Positions 1-12,250 of a DNA stretch of 64,000 nucleotides are shown here, in pieces. Location of the stretch: positions 62,001 through 126,000 of the forward strand of contig JAKCPI010025418.1 of the NCBI GenBank assembly GCA_023213315.1. The letters run 5' to 3'. Within the stretch, counting starts at the first letter, position 1. The number at the start of each line of letters is the position of its first letter. The notes beneath the pieces are model-generated. The model did not search any database and was not told where the DNA came from. It saw only the letters and a program-made list of their open reading frames with translations. Position numbers and translations under genes: made by a program. This DNA comes from Euborellia annulipes (taxonomy: Eukaryota; Arthropoda; Insecta; Dermaptera; Anisolabididae).

Positions 1-1040
1 ATTTTTTTTTACTTCACACAGCATGAAGAAAAAGGAAGTAAATAAAAAATTGATCATGAATTAATTGAAGAATTTTTAAACAATATGAAATAATAATCAA
101 TAAATATCAACAATAGAGTAGCATGTGTTTTATTTTTAGTTGTATTGTATAAAAGTGCTTCTCATTAATAATAAAAGGGCCCTCGGGACTTGATGTAGTT
201 GGTAGCCAAGGGTCGCCGGTTAATGCGACAATTTATTTCAATTGGATTAGCTAACAATCCAACTGAAATAAATAGAGACGGGTTCTAAATGGCCTTCGAT
301 GCCGAAACAGAACTTAAAAAAAAAAAAAAAATAATAATAATGACATTACTAATAAGGAACCGGTTCTAGGGCTTATAGCGTCCCGGGCAAAACAAATTTT
401 GGCGCCCTTTTATTCAACAATATACAAATTTGCTACAAATTAAAAAAAAAAATTAGCAAAAAAAGAAAAATTTCAATCAAAATTAACAAAGAAAAATGTA
501 AAAAATATATTAGGCCCTATTTAAAAAATAAAACAAATTATAATCTAAAAAAAAAAAAAGAAATAAATGTATGCCAATTGCTTTTAAATCAGCAAACTTT
601 TGAATGCTATCAGTCGTACTTGTTTTCTAAAGGTGGAATTCCTTTGCAACGACTGAAACGGATAGAGACTCGCGGCTATAGCTGCTAATGACTGCTTCTG
701 TGTAAATAAATGGAACCCATATCTATGGCAGGTCTAATGCGAGGCCACAAAAAGGACTGAAACGACACTTAAAGACTGGACTGTTACCATGAGCAGTCTG
801 ACTTGTGAGTCGCAGGAGTCGTAACTGTCGCGCGCCGCCATTTGAAAAAAAAATCAAACAAACAAATATTCAATAAGAAAACAGTAAAGTCGTCAAGCAA
901 TCCAAGCTTTATAGGAATTCAACTAAGGCCTCGAGACGCTCTGCTTTGATCGCGCTTATGCAAGTAATTGAATATTTTCTATTTTTAATATTAACGAGCT
1001 ATGCATCATGGCGCTGTGTTATAAAAATCATACTGAACCT
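1..1040. repeat. AT-rich flank with retroposon tail fragment
   Basis: No gene is visible. At 171-316 there is a short element with a small inverted repeat (ATTTCAATTGG pairs with CCAACTGAAAT) followed by ATAGAGACGGGTTCTAAATG, a GATGCCGAAA motif and an A-run. The same tail recurs near 7140-7205, 25490-25550, 40395-40455, 53345-53410 and 60800-60845, which fits a dispersed retroposon 3' end. The rest is AT-rich sequence with no open frame of note. Confidence 0.45.
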
Positions 1041-1044
1041 TGAA

Positions 1045-1835
1045 TTCGTCGTAATTTACTCGCTTTTAGATTAGTCCATCTTAAGATATCTAATTTGGAA
1101 AAATCGGCGGGCCCGAGCTCAGTTTTGGGTTGGTTCTAGAATTTTGTATGATAATAAGATCTTGAATTTCACATTTCATCGTTTTTAGAGTAGTGCACCC
1201 AAAGATATTTAATTTGGAATAACTGGCGGGCCCGAGCTCATTTTTGTCTCCATCGTAGCATTTTGTATGCTGGTAAGACCTTAAATTTCAAATTTCATCG
1301 CTTTTGGAGTAGTCTACCCCAAGATATTTAATTTAGAAAAATTGGCGGGCCCGAGCTCATTTTTGTCTCCATCGTAGCATTTTGTATGCTAATAAAACCT
1401 TAAATTTCAAATTTCATCGCTTTTGGAGTAGTGCACCCAAAGATATTTAATTTAGAAAAATTGGCGGGCCCGAGCTCATTTTTGTCTCCATCGTAGCATT
1501 TTGTATGTTAATAAGATCTTAAATTTCAAATTTCATCGCTTTTGGAGTAGTCTACCCCAAGATATTTAATTTAGAAAAATTGGCGGGCCCGAGCTCATTT
1601 TAGTCTCCATCGTAGCATTTTGTATGTTAATAAGATCTCAAATTTCAAATTTCATCGCTTTTGGAATAGTGCACCCAAAGATATTTAATTTAGAAAAATT
1701 GGCGGGCCCGAGCTGATTTTTGTCTCCATTGTAGCATTTTGTATGTTAATAAGATCTCAAATTTCAAATTTCATCGCTTTTGGAGTAGTACACCCCAAGA
1801 TATTTAATTTAGAAAAATTGGCTAGCCCCCCACCA
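1045..1835 (+). repeat. Left 119-bp tandem array (about 7 units)
   Basis: GGCGGGCCCGAGCTC recurs at a constant 119-bp spacing, each followed by TTTTGTCTCCATCGTAGCAT and a shared CATCGCTTTTGGAGTAGT segment. The outermost unit (near 1106) is the most diverged, and the innermost one changes to GGCTAGCC at 1820 where the unique arm begins. Confidence 0.95.
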
Positions 1836-3827
1836 CCTGACCCTCCTATCGTAATTGAAAATGAATATAAATTTTCAAATTCATATTGCAATATATTGTT
1901 TGTAGGTAGTCAGTCAACTATGGACCAAGAAAGCAAGTTGAAACCTGTTGGTTTGGTAATGATGTATTAGTGTGTGTAATTTTACTTTCTCTTACCTATA
2001 TATTGGTATGTAATATTTAGAAAGAAAGTATTATTAAAATTAGTAAAAGTAATGAATAGGGAAAAAAAATACACTAAGAATTGTTAGGAATCCAAATTTA
2101 TAGTGATTAAATACACTAGCCGCCATCTCTTGAAAGGTTAATGTACTAAAAATTATTAGGAAATCAAATTTCTAATGATTAACGTATACCCAGACGCCAT
2201 CTGTTAGGAAAAAAATACACTAAGGTTTGTTTGATGGGAAACCAAATTTATAGTGATTAAATACCCTGCGCCATCTCTTAGAAGGTAAATGTACTAAAGA
2301 TTATTGAGAAACCAAATTTATAGTGATTAAAGTATACCCAGACGCCATCTGTTGGGAAAAAGTTACACTAAGTTTATATAAAATGAATTCGGTTATTCTC
2401 GGAATATTTCGGAAATATTCGGGAATGTGGCGACTATGGTATTCTGTAGTTATAAGGAAGAATATATACTGGGAATAGTTAGTATCTCACCGGCTGTCGG
2501 TGAGTTAAGATAGGGGGGTATATGTCAATTGAGTCCATTTTTAATCATAGAAAAAAATAAAAATTCTTAAATCAATATGAATACAAGGAATTATTTATCA
2601 TTTTAAATGAATTACTAAATCTTAATAAGGTATTGGAGATCTTTATTATAATTGCCTGTATGGTAATGGGGGGATGTTGCCTGGTCAACGGTCCGTAACC
2701 CACCCACCCGCCCTATATAGATGCATTTCTTATATATTATTATTACTACCCGAAGCTATCGTCGCCGCACTAGCGGAAATACCCGAAGACTTCCGAAAAG
2801 TTTTAATTCATCTTATTGTTAAAATGTGTCAGCATAGTCTTATAATTTTAATTAGAATAGAAATCCTCGGAAGTCTTCGGGTATTTCCGCTAGTGCGGCG
2901 ACGATAGCTTCGGGTAGTAATAATAATATATAAGAAATGCATCTATATAGGGCGGGTGGGTGGGTTACGGACCGTTGACCAGGCAACATCTTCCCATTAC
3001 CATACAGGCAATTATAATAAAGATCTCCAATACCTTATTAAGATTTAGTAATTCATTTAAAATGATAAATAATTCCTTGTATTCATATTGATTTAAGAAT
3101 TTTTATTTTTTTTCTATGATTAAAAATGGACTCAATTGACATATACCCCCCTATCTTAACTCACCGACAGCCGGTGAGATACTAACTATTCCCAGTATAT
3201 ATTCTTCCTTATAACTACAGAATACCATAGTCGCCACATTCCCGAATATTTCCGAAATATTCCGAGAATAACCGAATTCATTTTATATAAACTTAGTGTA
3301 ACTTTTTCCCAACAGATGGCGTCTGGGTATACTTTAATCACTATAAATTTGGTTTCTCAATAATCTTTAGTACATTTACCTTCTAAGAGATGGCGCAGGG
3401 TATTTAATCACTATAAATTTGGTTTCCCATCAAACAAACCTTAGTGTATTTTTTTCCTAACAGATGGCGTCTGGGTATACGTTAATCATTAGAAATTTGA
3501 TTTCCTAATAATTTTTAGTACATTAACCTTTCAAGAGATGGCGGCTGTGTATTTAATCACTATAAATTTGGATTCCTAACAATTCTTAGTGTATTTTTTT
3601 TCCCTATTCATTACTTTTACTAATTTTAATAATACTTTCTTTCTAAATATTACATACCAATATATAGGTAAGAGAAAGTAAAATTACACACACTAATACA
3701 TCATTACCAAACCAACAGGTTTCAACTTGCTTTCTTGGTCCATAGTTGACTGACTACCTACAAACAATATATTGCAATATGAATTTGAAAATTTATATTC
3801 ATTTTCAATTACGATAGGAGGGTCAGG

Positions 3828-5270
3828 TGGTGGGGGGCTAGCCAATTTTTCTAAATTAAATATCTTGGGGTGTACTACTCCAAAAGCGATGAAATTTGAA
3901 ATTTGAGCTATTAAAAAACACGAGGAGACAAAAGCCCCAATTTTTCTAAATAAATTCTTGGGGTGCTACTCAAAAGCGATGAAATTTGAAATTTGTCTAT
4001 TACATCAAATGACGATGGAGAAAAATGGCTCGGGCCCCCAATTTTTCTAAATTAAATATCTTGGGGGACTACTCCAAAAGGATGAAATTTGAAATTTAAG
4101 GTCTTACCAGCATACAAAATGCTACGATGGAGACAAAAATGAGCTCGGGCCCGCCAATTTTTCTAAATTAAATATCTTGGGGTAGACTACTCCAAAAGCG
4201 ATGAAATTTGAAATTTAAGATCTTATTAACATTCAAAATGCTACGATGGAGACAAAAATGAGCTCGGGCCCGCCAATTTTTCTAAATTAAATATCTTGGG
4301 GTGTACTACTCCAAAAGCGATGAAATTTGAAATTTAAGGTTTTACCAGCATACAAAATGCTACGATGGAGACAAAAATGAGCTCGGGCCCGCCAATTTTT
4401 CTAAATTAAATATCTTGGGGTGGACTACTCCAAAAGCGATGAAATTTGAAATTTAAGATCTTATTAACATTCGAAATGCTACGATGGAGACAAAAATGAG
4501 CTCGGGCCCGCCAATTTTTCTAAATTAAATATCTTGGGGTGGACTACTCCAAAAGCGATGAAATTTGAAATTTAAGGTTTTACCAGCATACAAAATGCTA
4601 CGATGGAGACAAAAATGAGCTCGGGCCCGCCAATTTTTCTAAATTAAATATCTTGGGGTAGACTACTCCAAAAGCGATGAAATTTGAAATTTAAGGTTTT
4701 ACCAGCATACAAAATGCTACGATGGAGACAAAAATGAGCTCGGGCCCGCCAATTTTTCTAAATTAAATATCTTGGGGTAGACTACTCCAAAAGCGATGAA
4801 ATTTGAAATTTAAGGTCTTATTAGCATACAAAATGCTACGATGGAGACAAAAATGAGCTCGGGCCCGCCAATTTTTCTAAATTAAATATCTTGGGGTAGA
4901 CTACTCCAAAAGCGATGAAATTTGAAATTTAAGATCTTATTAGCATACAAAATGCTACGATGGAGACAAAAATGAGCTCGGGCCCGCCAATTTTTCTAAA
5001 TTAAATATCTTGGGGTAGACTACTCCAAAAGCGATGAAATTTGAAATTTAAGGTCTTATTAGCATTCGAAATGCTACGATGGAGACAAAAATGAGCTCGG
5101 GCCCGCCAATTTTTCTAAATTAAATATCTTGGGGTAGACTACAAGCGATGAAATTTAAAATTTGAGATCTTATTAACATACGAAATGCTACGATGGAGAC
5201 AAAAATGAGCTCGGGCTCGCCAATTTTTCTAAATTAAATATTTTGGGGTGTACTATTCCAAAATCGAAGA
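3828..5270 (-). repeat. Right 119-bp tandem array (about 11-12 units)
   Basis: These are reverse-complement copies of the left units. Inner units near 3900-4060 are damaged by deletions and substitutions, and the ten from 4141 to 5212 are highly uniform. The right array is clearly longer than the left one, so unit number changed after or independently of formation of the palindrome. Confidence 0.95.
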
Positions 5271-5534
5271 AATTTGAAGAACTGGAGCCTAATATATTTA
5301 TATTTGAGGACCTTTGGATTTTTCATTGTTTTCTATTTTGCAATGGCAAAAAAGCGAACAAAAGGCGACAAAATTTGTATAGAAGAAATAAGAAAATATT
5401 CGCTCAAAAAATTGATTTAATCAAATTGTGCTCTCGAGTAATAGTAGGTACTTTACTGGTGTACTATTTTAGTTTTAAAATTTTTTTTTACATTTTAAAT
5501 ATTTTCTTATTTCTTCTATACAAATCAAATTGCG

Positions 5535-5842
5535 CCCCTCGAAAAATACATCAGTAAAGTTATAGTACTTTTTGGCCGCTTTTGATTAAAAGCTTATTTT
5601 ACGGCCCAAGGGGGGTGCCTAAATTAAATATATATATAATTGTTTTCTCGTAGCTCAATTCCTTCATGCTTCAAATTGAACTGAGACAGACCATGTTGTG
5701 GAAATCACTTTTTTTTTTATTCAGGGGACCTCAAAACGTTATATCCATCAAAATCTCGATATCGAATTTTTGACATGAAACCAATACTTTCTCTCTATAT
5801 ATTAATATATTAAAATATATATTGGTAAGAGAAAGTAAAAAT
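5535..5842 (+). repeat. Copy of dispersed hairpin-ended family, 3' part
   Basis: It contains the family landmarks in order: ACATCAGTAAAGT, TTTGATTAAAAGCTTATTTT, GCTCAATTCCTTCATGCTT, CAGGGGACCTCAAAACG, TCGAATTTTTGACATGAA, and the terminal TGGTAAGAGAAAGTAAAA. Other copies lie at 32580-32963, 33535-34135 (reverse), 37600-38488, 41195-41885 and 50254-50818. No coding capacity is seen. Confidence 0.75.
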
Positions 5843-6712
5843 AAATGATTAGAAATTTATAGAATATATATATAATAGATAACAAATTTAAATACTATTA
5901 AAAATTATTTAAAAAAAAATATTTTTTAAAATTATATAGCCACAGCTCGGTGTAATTATCTTTTGTCAATTACTAATAAATTATGTCCATTTCTGTTTTT
6001 TCTTTTTAAATTATAAATAAATATGATGTTGATTTAAAATAAAAGGATTTGATAGGTTAATTTATCATTTGAGAAGCACTTATATAATACAATACGAACC
6101 TCTGCAAGTGACCTGCTCGAGGCCTGACACCCCAATCATCCACTTATCGTGTTTGCTTGTGTTGTGTTGCAGTGTTGCCAACTGACCTGGACCTTCGCGA
6201 GAATGAACTATGTCTCTACAGTCACCTCGATTGCGTCATTACAGGTTCCCATATAAAAAAAATCATACTTTCTCAACATACATTCAGCCACCAAACATGC
6301 ACGGACAGACATTCGTAAATTTACACAATTCAATTATTAGATCAATGACATCTGAATTGGCTCTCGATCAAATTTCAATTTGCAAATTATCAATTATTGT
6401 CTCAATTTATTAGCATTTTTTACCATCGTATATTTTTTTTTTTTTCATCATGAATATTCAAATAATCAAATGAAGTTTTTGTTCGAGTAAGCCCAAGATG
6501 GGGCAACAGATTTTAATTGTAAATAGATGTGATTTTCATATATATATAAAAATATATTGCAATAGATAGAGAGATCACGACATCAATAAAATTTGGAAGC
6601 TACATTATTAAGTAGCTTTCAGAATATTGATAGTAACAAGGGGTTATCAGTTTAGAAAAACGGGCTTCAAAAAATGGTTTTTAAAAGAAAATAAATAAAA
6701 TTCACAAAACTG

Positions 6713-6743
<31 letters not shown>

Positions 6744-8165
6744 TAAGCCAATGAATGAAACGTTTCATTTGTTAGTTTTTTTTATGGACATTTAGATATA
6801 TTTGGCAGAATTTCTCTTTTAAAAAGAATATTTTGTCGATTGAGACGGGATGTGAACCCCTGATCCCTAGTATAAGAGGCAAGAACTCAATTATTTTGCT
6901 ACGGACTAGGGGCTAAAATCAAATAACTAGTAACTGTGATATACAGTGGCGGATCTATGCAATTAAAAATAATTAAAATTAAATTTTTAAGACTTGAATT
7001 TTTGAAACATTACTTAAAGAATTCCAAGATAAAGATTGAGAGAAACCTTTGCGCTGTTCAAATTCTATGAGTTTTAAAAAAAAATTGGTGGGTGACCTTC
7101 TTGTGCTAGGGGGTCTGAGATTAGCTTCCCGTCTCAAAAAAATGTATTTCAATTGAATAGACTATCAATCGATTGAAATAAATATTGATGTCGAAAAGGA
7201 CAATAAACAAATTAAAAAAAAAATTATTATGCCAAAAAGATTTAATTTTAAATGGAACTTCATACCAAAAGATTAATTCTTAGTAAAGTGAGCCATTTCA
7301 TTTGTTTTCAGGTGTTCTAAGGGCATGAAACATACATATTCAAAAAACCAGAATATTTTGTTACTTTTATAACAAAATATATAATCTCAGATTTTTGTTT
7401 TTAAATAAAAACACTCATACGCCGCTTATCGCCTTCACATAAATCCACATATGCTAACACATACCATATATACATCACAAACACATGAAAGTGTCATACT
7501 TTGTCTCTTCTTATTTTTTTGTCTTTCTCTGTCTTCACTTCTTGTTCTTGGCTCTCTAGCACCACTGAATGCCGCCTCTGCTCAGCTCTTCTGCTTGAAT
7601 ATCATGATTGCGTGGTGCATGTCTTATCTTAACATAAATTAGTCATTTGAGGACAGAGAGCAGTAAGACGTTCTTCTTCTACAATATCTGCATCAAGTAT
7701 TTATCTATTTTTTTTTCTTCAATAATAATAATATTATAGTTCTCTCTATATAATGCATTCTCTCTTAGAAAAAATATTAATTACATATTTGGAAAAAAAA
7801 AATCTTTAAATACAACTAGCGCATCCGATGAAATCAATTTTTTTTTTTTTTTTTGATTATTTTTTTACACATATTGAGCACTTATCAAATTTTATAGAAA
7901 AATTCATTTTTATATATTGACACTGATGCTTGTTTCATATCACACCTGTTTTTATTTTTTAATTATTATAATTATTTTATTCTCTTTCTCTATATTAATT
8001 TCTAAAAATAAATTGCGTTTTTATTTGTTTATATTATTTATGTAAAATACAATTAATTTAATATCTGATATTTATGCGCGGAGATAATTCAAAGGGTTGC
8101 ACAAAATAAATAAAAAAAAACTTCCCAGAAACATAATTATCTGGTATATTCATTTTCAAAGAAAA
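5843..8165. other. AT-rich non-coding region
   Basis: Mostly AT-rich sequence with a long T-run near 6710-6740. Two spots stand out. One is the possible exon at 6173-6244, listed separately. The other is at 7480-7640, where a long pyrimidine tract ends in CTCTCTAG before GC-richer sequence; the open frame there stops at about 7640, so I do not call it an exon. Confidence 0.5.
6173..6244 (+). CDS. Possible small exon (unassigned)
   Basis: A TG/TC-rich tract ending in TTGCAG precedes 72 bp that are GC-richer than the surroundings. In one frame (entry and exit phase 1) they translate to a plausible peptide, LPTDLDLRENELCLYSHL followed by DCVIT. The downstream border is CAG|GTTCCC, a weak donor, and the frame stays open a little further. 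I could not link it by phase to the exon at 12251, so it may belong to another transcript or be chance. Confidence 0.25.
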
Positions 8166-8216
8166 AAAGACTAATCATTCCTATTAAGAAAGAAAGCAAG
8201 CATATATCCGGTTCCC

Positions 8217-8530
8217 TTGGAATATTGCAGTAATATTGCCAATCTTGCACAATATTGCAGCTCAAACAGCAACATTCCTGCAAGTTGCAAAGAGGCGGAC
8301 ATAGGAATATTGCTGCAATGTTGCTGCAATATTCCTTGTAAGGTTAGCTTGGAATATTGCCGCTGCAATATTGCCAATATTTTGCAAGATTTGCAATATT
8401 GGCAATATATGAAAGATTTGCAATATTGGCAATATATGAAAGATTAAATATAAAGATTTGCAATATATACAAGATTTGTAATATTGGCAATATATGCAAG
8501 ATTTTGCACTATTGCTGCAAAATTCCAAAT
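8217..8530. repeat. GCAATATTGC palindromic short-repeat field
   Basis: The self-complementary core AATATT within GCAATATTGC or TTGCAATATTGG occurs many times, including direct repeats of about 30 bp (GATTTGCAATATTGGCAATA, then TATGAAA). Peptides that can be read across it are products of the repeat and not genes. Confidence 0.85.
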
Positions 8531-8539
8531 TGTCTGGGG

Positions 8540-8858
8540 TAGAGCCCTGCACGGGTACGGGTGGCCCGCGGGCGGGCCGGGCGGGCTTTGGAGGCCGTGA
8601 AAAATTACGGGGGGTACGGGCGGGTAGCAAGTCTAAATAAACGGGTTCGGGCGGACGGGCATGCAAATAAAATTTTATTTAAAAATTGCTAGACATTCGT
8701 TCATTCATTCACTAAATCTCGGGGGGAAGGGCGGGTTCGAAAAATTCGGGGCGGGCGGGCCTGAAGAATGGTAAAAAATTACCGGCCGGGTAGGGCGGGA
8801 AGTCAAAAAAAATACGGACACGGCCGGTCGGGCAAAAAATCGGCCCTGCAGGGCTCTA
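8540..8858. mobile_element. hAT-type MITE, GC-rich, with 8-bp target duplication
   Basis: The element begins TAGAGCCCTGCA and ends TGCAGGGCTCTA, a perfect 12-bp terminal inverted repeat. It is flanked on both sides by GTCTGGGG, an exact 8-bp target-site duplication of the kind left by hAT transposases. The interior is rich in GGGCGGGC and contrasts sharply with the AT-rich host DNA. There is no transposase frame. Confidence 0.9.
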
Positions 8859-9120
8859 GTCTGGGGTGACGCTTCTTTCACCAGATATCCGCCATTTTTC
8901 CCACATATAACTTCTATAAACATTTCTGTAACAGCTTGACCGATTGAGTTGAATTTTTTTTCTCGAGGACTTTTCATCCGTGATAAAATTCAACTCAATC
9001 GGCTAAACAGTTTCAGATATATTTATACTGGTAGAAATTATTTAGTGAAAAAAATGGCGGAAATCTGGTGAAAGAAGCTTCACCGGATATATGCTTTATT
9101 TGTTAATAGGAATGATTATC

Positions 9121-10998
9121 TTTTGTTTTAAAAAATCAATTGTCATTTATGACGTCTTTCCTCATAAGTTATTTTTTAGTTTTTTTAAACAAATATAGGT
9201 AAAATAATTATAAATTATTTGTTATTATACCGTTAATATATTTTAATAAATTTAAACACAAAATACTAAAAGCAATACCCCTGAAATATGATTAGCTCTG
9301 CTGTTTGTAGGGTATAATACATACAGTATGAAAAAATAAATTTTCTCTCTTCTGGAGGAATAGTTAATTCTATTTCACTTTTCCTTAAAAAATTTGCATA
9401 TGCCTGGTGAGAATCAAATCCCCTTTTAAAATATAATTAAGTAAAGTTAATTTTCTTTTATCTAATGAAAGCATCCCTGAATGAATTTTAATTTTTGATA
9501 ACTCATAATAATAAATAATTGATTGTAGTTTTTCCTATATTAACTATTTTTATCGAGTAGATTTCGTGCTTGAGTATTCTCATCATAATTTGAAATCGTA
9601 ATTTTGAAATGCACCTGTTGTATTTTCCATTTGCACAATATTATATACACTTTTAGATTTTCACATATTATATTCAATTTATTCCAATTCGAATTATTAT
9701 TATTATTATTAATACTAGAATTTTGGCATGATTTAAGTGAATTTGCACATGTTATCATATCGGATGCGCTGGTCTTCTTTTTCAGCATCCCATCAACATG
9801 ATAAAATAATGTTAATTCTCTAAGAGAGGTGTGAATATGTTTATTTTTTTTTTTTTTTTTTTTTTTGTGATTTATTTTCTTTAATAAAATTTTGAGAAAC
9901 AAGAGAAAGAAATTTAAAAACTACTCAATCATACAATTTTTAAAAATTTAATAACACTTTTTTAAATATTTTCTAATTGTAGATATTTGAGGAGAAATTT
10001 TTTTAAACAAATTTTTAAATAGTATTTTAATTACGACCTCTGTACCAAATTAAATGAGCCATTAAGCATTTTTAATTTTTCCAAATTAAATGTGCTATTT
10101 ACGCTACGTAATCACTTTTGATTAATAGGATTATAATAATTTTAATAAAATTACATAAAATAGAAGAATTTAATTTAAACTTGTTCTATCAATATACATA
10201 ACAAATTATAAACAATGCTTAAATTACAAGCATTATAAACCTCAGATACAAATGTAAACAAATAATTCAAAGATTGTTAGCCTAAATATATATTAGATGA
10301 TATTATTATGTGCAAGAATGTTTTTTTTACAGATTGAATAGCTCTAATTTTACAAGGAATGCTTGGTTTATTGGTAGAATATGTCAGGTTGATTAGTAAT
10401 ACACAAAGAATATGTCTTACAGTTAAAAATGTTCATTAGTTTGTTATTTTTAACTCTAAAATTAAAAATGCTCATTTCATTTGGTACAGAGAAAGTTTAA
10501 AATAATAATAAAGACTGCGTGCCACCCACGTTCTATAAATTATGTTATTTGATAATAAAAATTTTATTTAATCTAAAATAACCTCAGCTATTATTTTTTC
10601 TACAAATTAAAGTACCCCTATTTACAACTCAATATATAATAAAACTTTGCTATTTAAAAATGTTTTAAGTCTGTTCACAGTCCTTTTTGGTAGTTATTTT
10701 ATTTAATAAAATTTAAATAGATTGGCTAATATTTAATTAATAAATAGATAAGCATTTTTGTAATCGTTTTAATTTATACAAAGTTTGGACAGGACGGAAT
10801 TATTTTAAACCAGTTTATAGGAACTAAAAAAAAAATTAACAAATTTTATAAACATTGCACTATATAAAATAAATATGCATAAATTTTATATTATTTATTA
10901 TCTTATTGTACTCGAGAGAAAGATAATATAATTGTAGTTTAGCTTGTTAATTTGGAATTTTTGCTATATAGATTTGTGCTTTTTATTGTTGTTTTATA
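9121..10998. other. AT-rich region, nothing recognised
   Basis: Highly AT-rich sequence with T-runs (9840-9866) and a short ATT microsatellite near 9695. I see no exon with convincing splice sites or codon structure, and no clear transposon ends. Confidence 0.6.
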
Positions 10999-11216
10999 AA
11001 TAACACTACTCGGCAAAATGAAATTTTTTTCAAGCCCCGAGATAATCTAATTCCTTCAGATTCTTAATTCATAGTCAAAAGGGGTGGAAGTAGGGGGCTG
11101 TCTCAGATAAGCGGTACGTGGTGGGGAGGGGGGTCATATTTGGATTCAGGAGGTCATTTTACTTAAGAATCTGAAGGAATTATCTCGGGGCTTTTTTCAT
11201 GGCGAGTAGTGTTATT
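10999..11216. mobile_element. MITE with long terminal inverted repeats
   Basis: The left end (AATAACACTACTCGGC) and right end (GCGAGTAGTGTTATT) are complementary. The complementarity resumes for about 40 bp through GCCCCGAGATAAT and CCTTCAGATTCTTAA, so most of the element can fold into a hairpin. The middle is G-rich (GGGGAGGGGGG). No coding capacity. Confidence 0.8.
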
Positions 11217-12250
11217 AAAAGTTGATATAAGCTCAAATTAAGTCCATTTGAATTTGGAATTTTTTGTTTTATCAATATACCATTTATTTTTTCAAATTCT
11301 TTTTCTTGTTTTAATTTTTTTTTTTTTTTTTTTTTTCATTTTAAATTTTTTAGAAATATAGTAACATATTAGAGATTATAATATGGAAATAAAATAAACA
11401 TTAAATCATTCAATTTCAATTTGGAAAGATAGATAATTAAAAGAGATATTTATTTGCATTTAAAAAATTTCCTGCTCAAAAAAAAAAAAAAAAAAAAATA
11501 TAGATTGAAGATATAAAGAGCATTTTAATTCTGGAAATATTTTTAAAGTGAAACTTTTATTTGATGGCCTCAAATTTTTTTCGCCCTTCTATTTTAATCA
11601 ATCTTTTTGAAGAAAAATCCCGTTTTACAATAATTAGGTCTTTAAATTTTAAATATTATGGTTTTAGCACATTTACATTAAAAACATTTTCAAAAATGAT
11701 TTTATGAGAAATTAAAAACACTAGGTCATAATTGACATTTTACTTTCTCTTATTTAATATATAATACGTTTAATAATACTTGTGTCATGTTTAGAAGTAA
11801 TTTCACAATATTGTTTTGAATTTCTCATATATACGTAATGTTTCAAATAGGGCCCAGTACTTTAGTTATGATTAATTTATTTAGTTTATTTTAAAAATAT
11901 ATGGCTTTGTATATGTTATGTTAAAAATTTTAAATTCAAAACTAAAAATCTAGAAATTGGTGCAGATTTTATCTCAATTTCTATTTATTTTTCTTGATCC
12001 CCGAATAATGAATTTTTTTAATTGTTGTGAATAAATTTTTGTTGATAATAATATTTATTTATTGTGTTGCGCTTCTCTATTGTTATTTCTGAAATAATTA
12101 GATAAAAAAAAAAGAGAAGAGACGGGCCTTCTCAGGTGTTGTTGCTTTGGTTTATTTGTGTTTGGTGGTGTATGGGAAATTCCCCTGAAATTGGCATTGT
12201 ATATGTGTGTGTCTGTGTGTGTGTGTGTGCCTTGGGATGCGTTGGTTCAG
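11217..12250. other. AT-rich intron or 5' flank of the RRxS gene
   Basis: Low-complexity T and A runs (11310-11337, 11480-11498) dominate. At 12205-12229 a TG microsatellite runs into CCTTGGGATGCGTTGGTTCAG, which serves as the inferred acceptor of the first recognised exon. No other feature is supported. Confidence 0.55.

Larger units (their letters stand above)
1040..5270. mobile_element. Giant foldback (inverted-repeat) element with 119-bp tandem arrays
   Basis: The sequence is a near-perfect palindrome about position 2831.5, with a loop of about 70 bp at 2797-2866. The unique part of each arm (about 1836-2796 and 2867-3827) is about 960 bp. Each outer end is a tandem array with an exact 119-bp period, marked by GGCGGGCCCGAGCTC on the left and its complement on the right. 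Unit markers lie at 1106, 1225, 1344, 1463, 1582, 1701 and 1820 on the left, and at 4141, 4260, 4379 and every 119 bp to about 5212 on the right. The arms also hold repeats of about 75 bp around GCCATCT (2127, 2203, 2270, 2345). The architecture matches Foldback/FB-type elements, whose long terminal inverted repeats contain direct repeats. No transposase is present. Confidence 0.85.
8169..9120. mobile_element. Composite inverted-repeat element with AATATTGC repeats inside
   Basis: The ends form an inverted repeat: ACTAATCATTCCTATTAA plus GCATATATCCGGT on the left, matching ACCGGATATATGC plus TTAATAGGAATGATTA on the right. Inside are a repeat field built on GCAATATTGC (8217-8530), a hAT-type MITE (8540-8858) and a second palindrome (about 8864-9093) whose arms contain TTCTTTCACCAGAT and its complement. 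It is a layered transposon nest with no gene. Confidence 0.75.

Noticed and set aside
1106..5226. 119-bp repeats considered as a CRISPR-like array
   Set aside because: Units are tandem without variable spacers and sit in a foldback in a eukaryotic genome.
7451..7642. 63-codon frame resembling a secreted hydrophobic peptide
   Set aside because: The hydrophobic part is the translation of a pyrimidine tract; no ATG context, splice support or motif.
8262..8977. Long minus-strand frames with Cys/Tyr/Gln and Pro/Arg-rich peptides
   Set aside because: They are translations of the GCAATATTGC repeats and of the GGGCGGG-rich hAT element.
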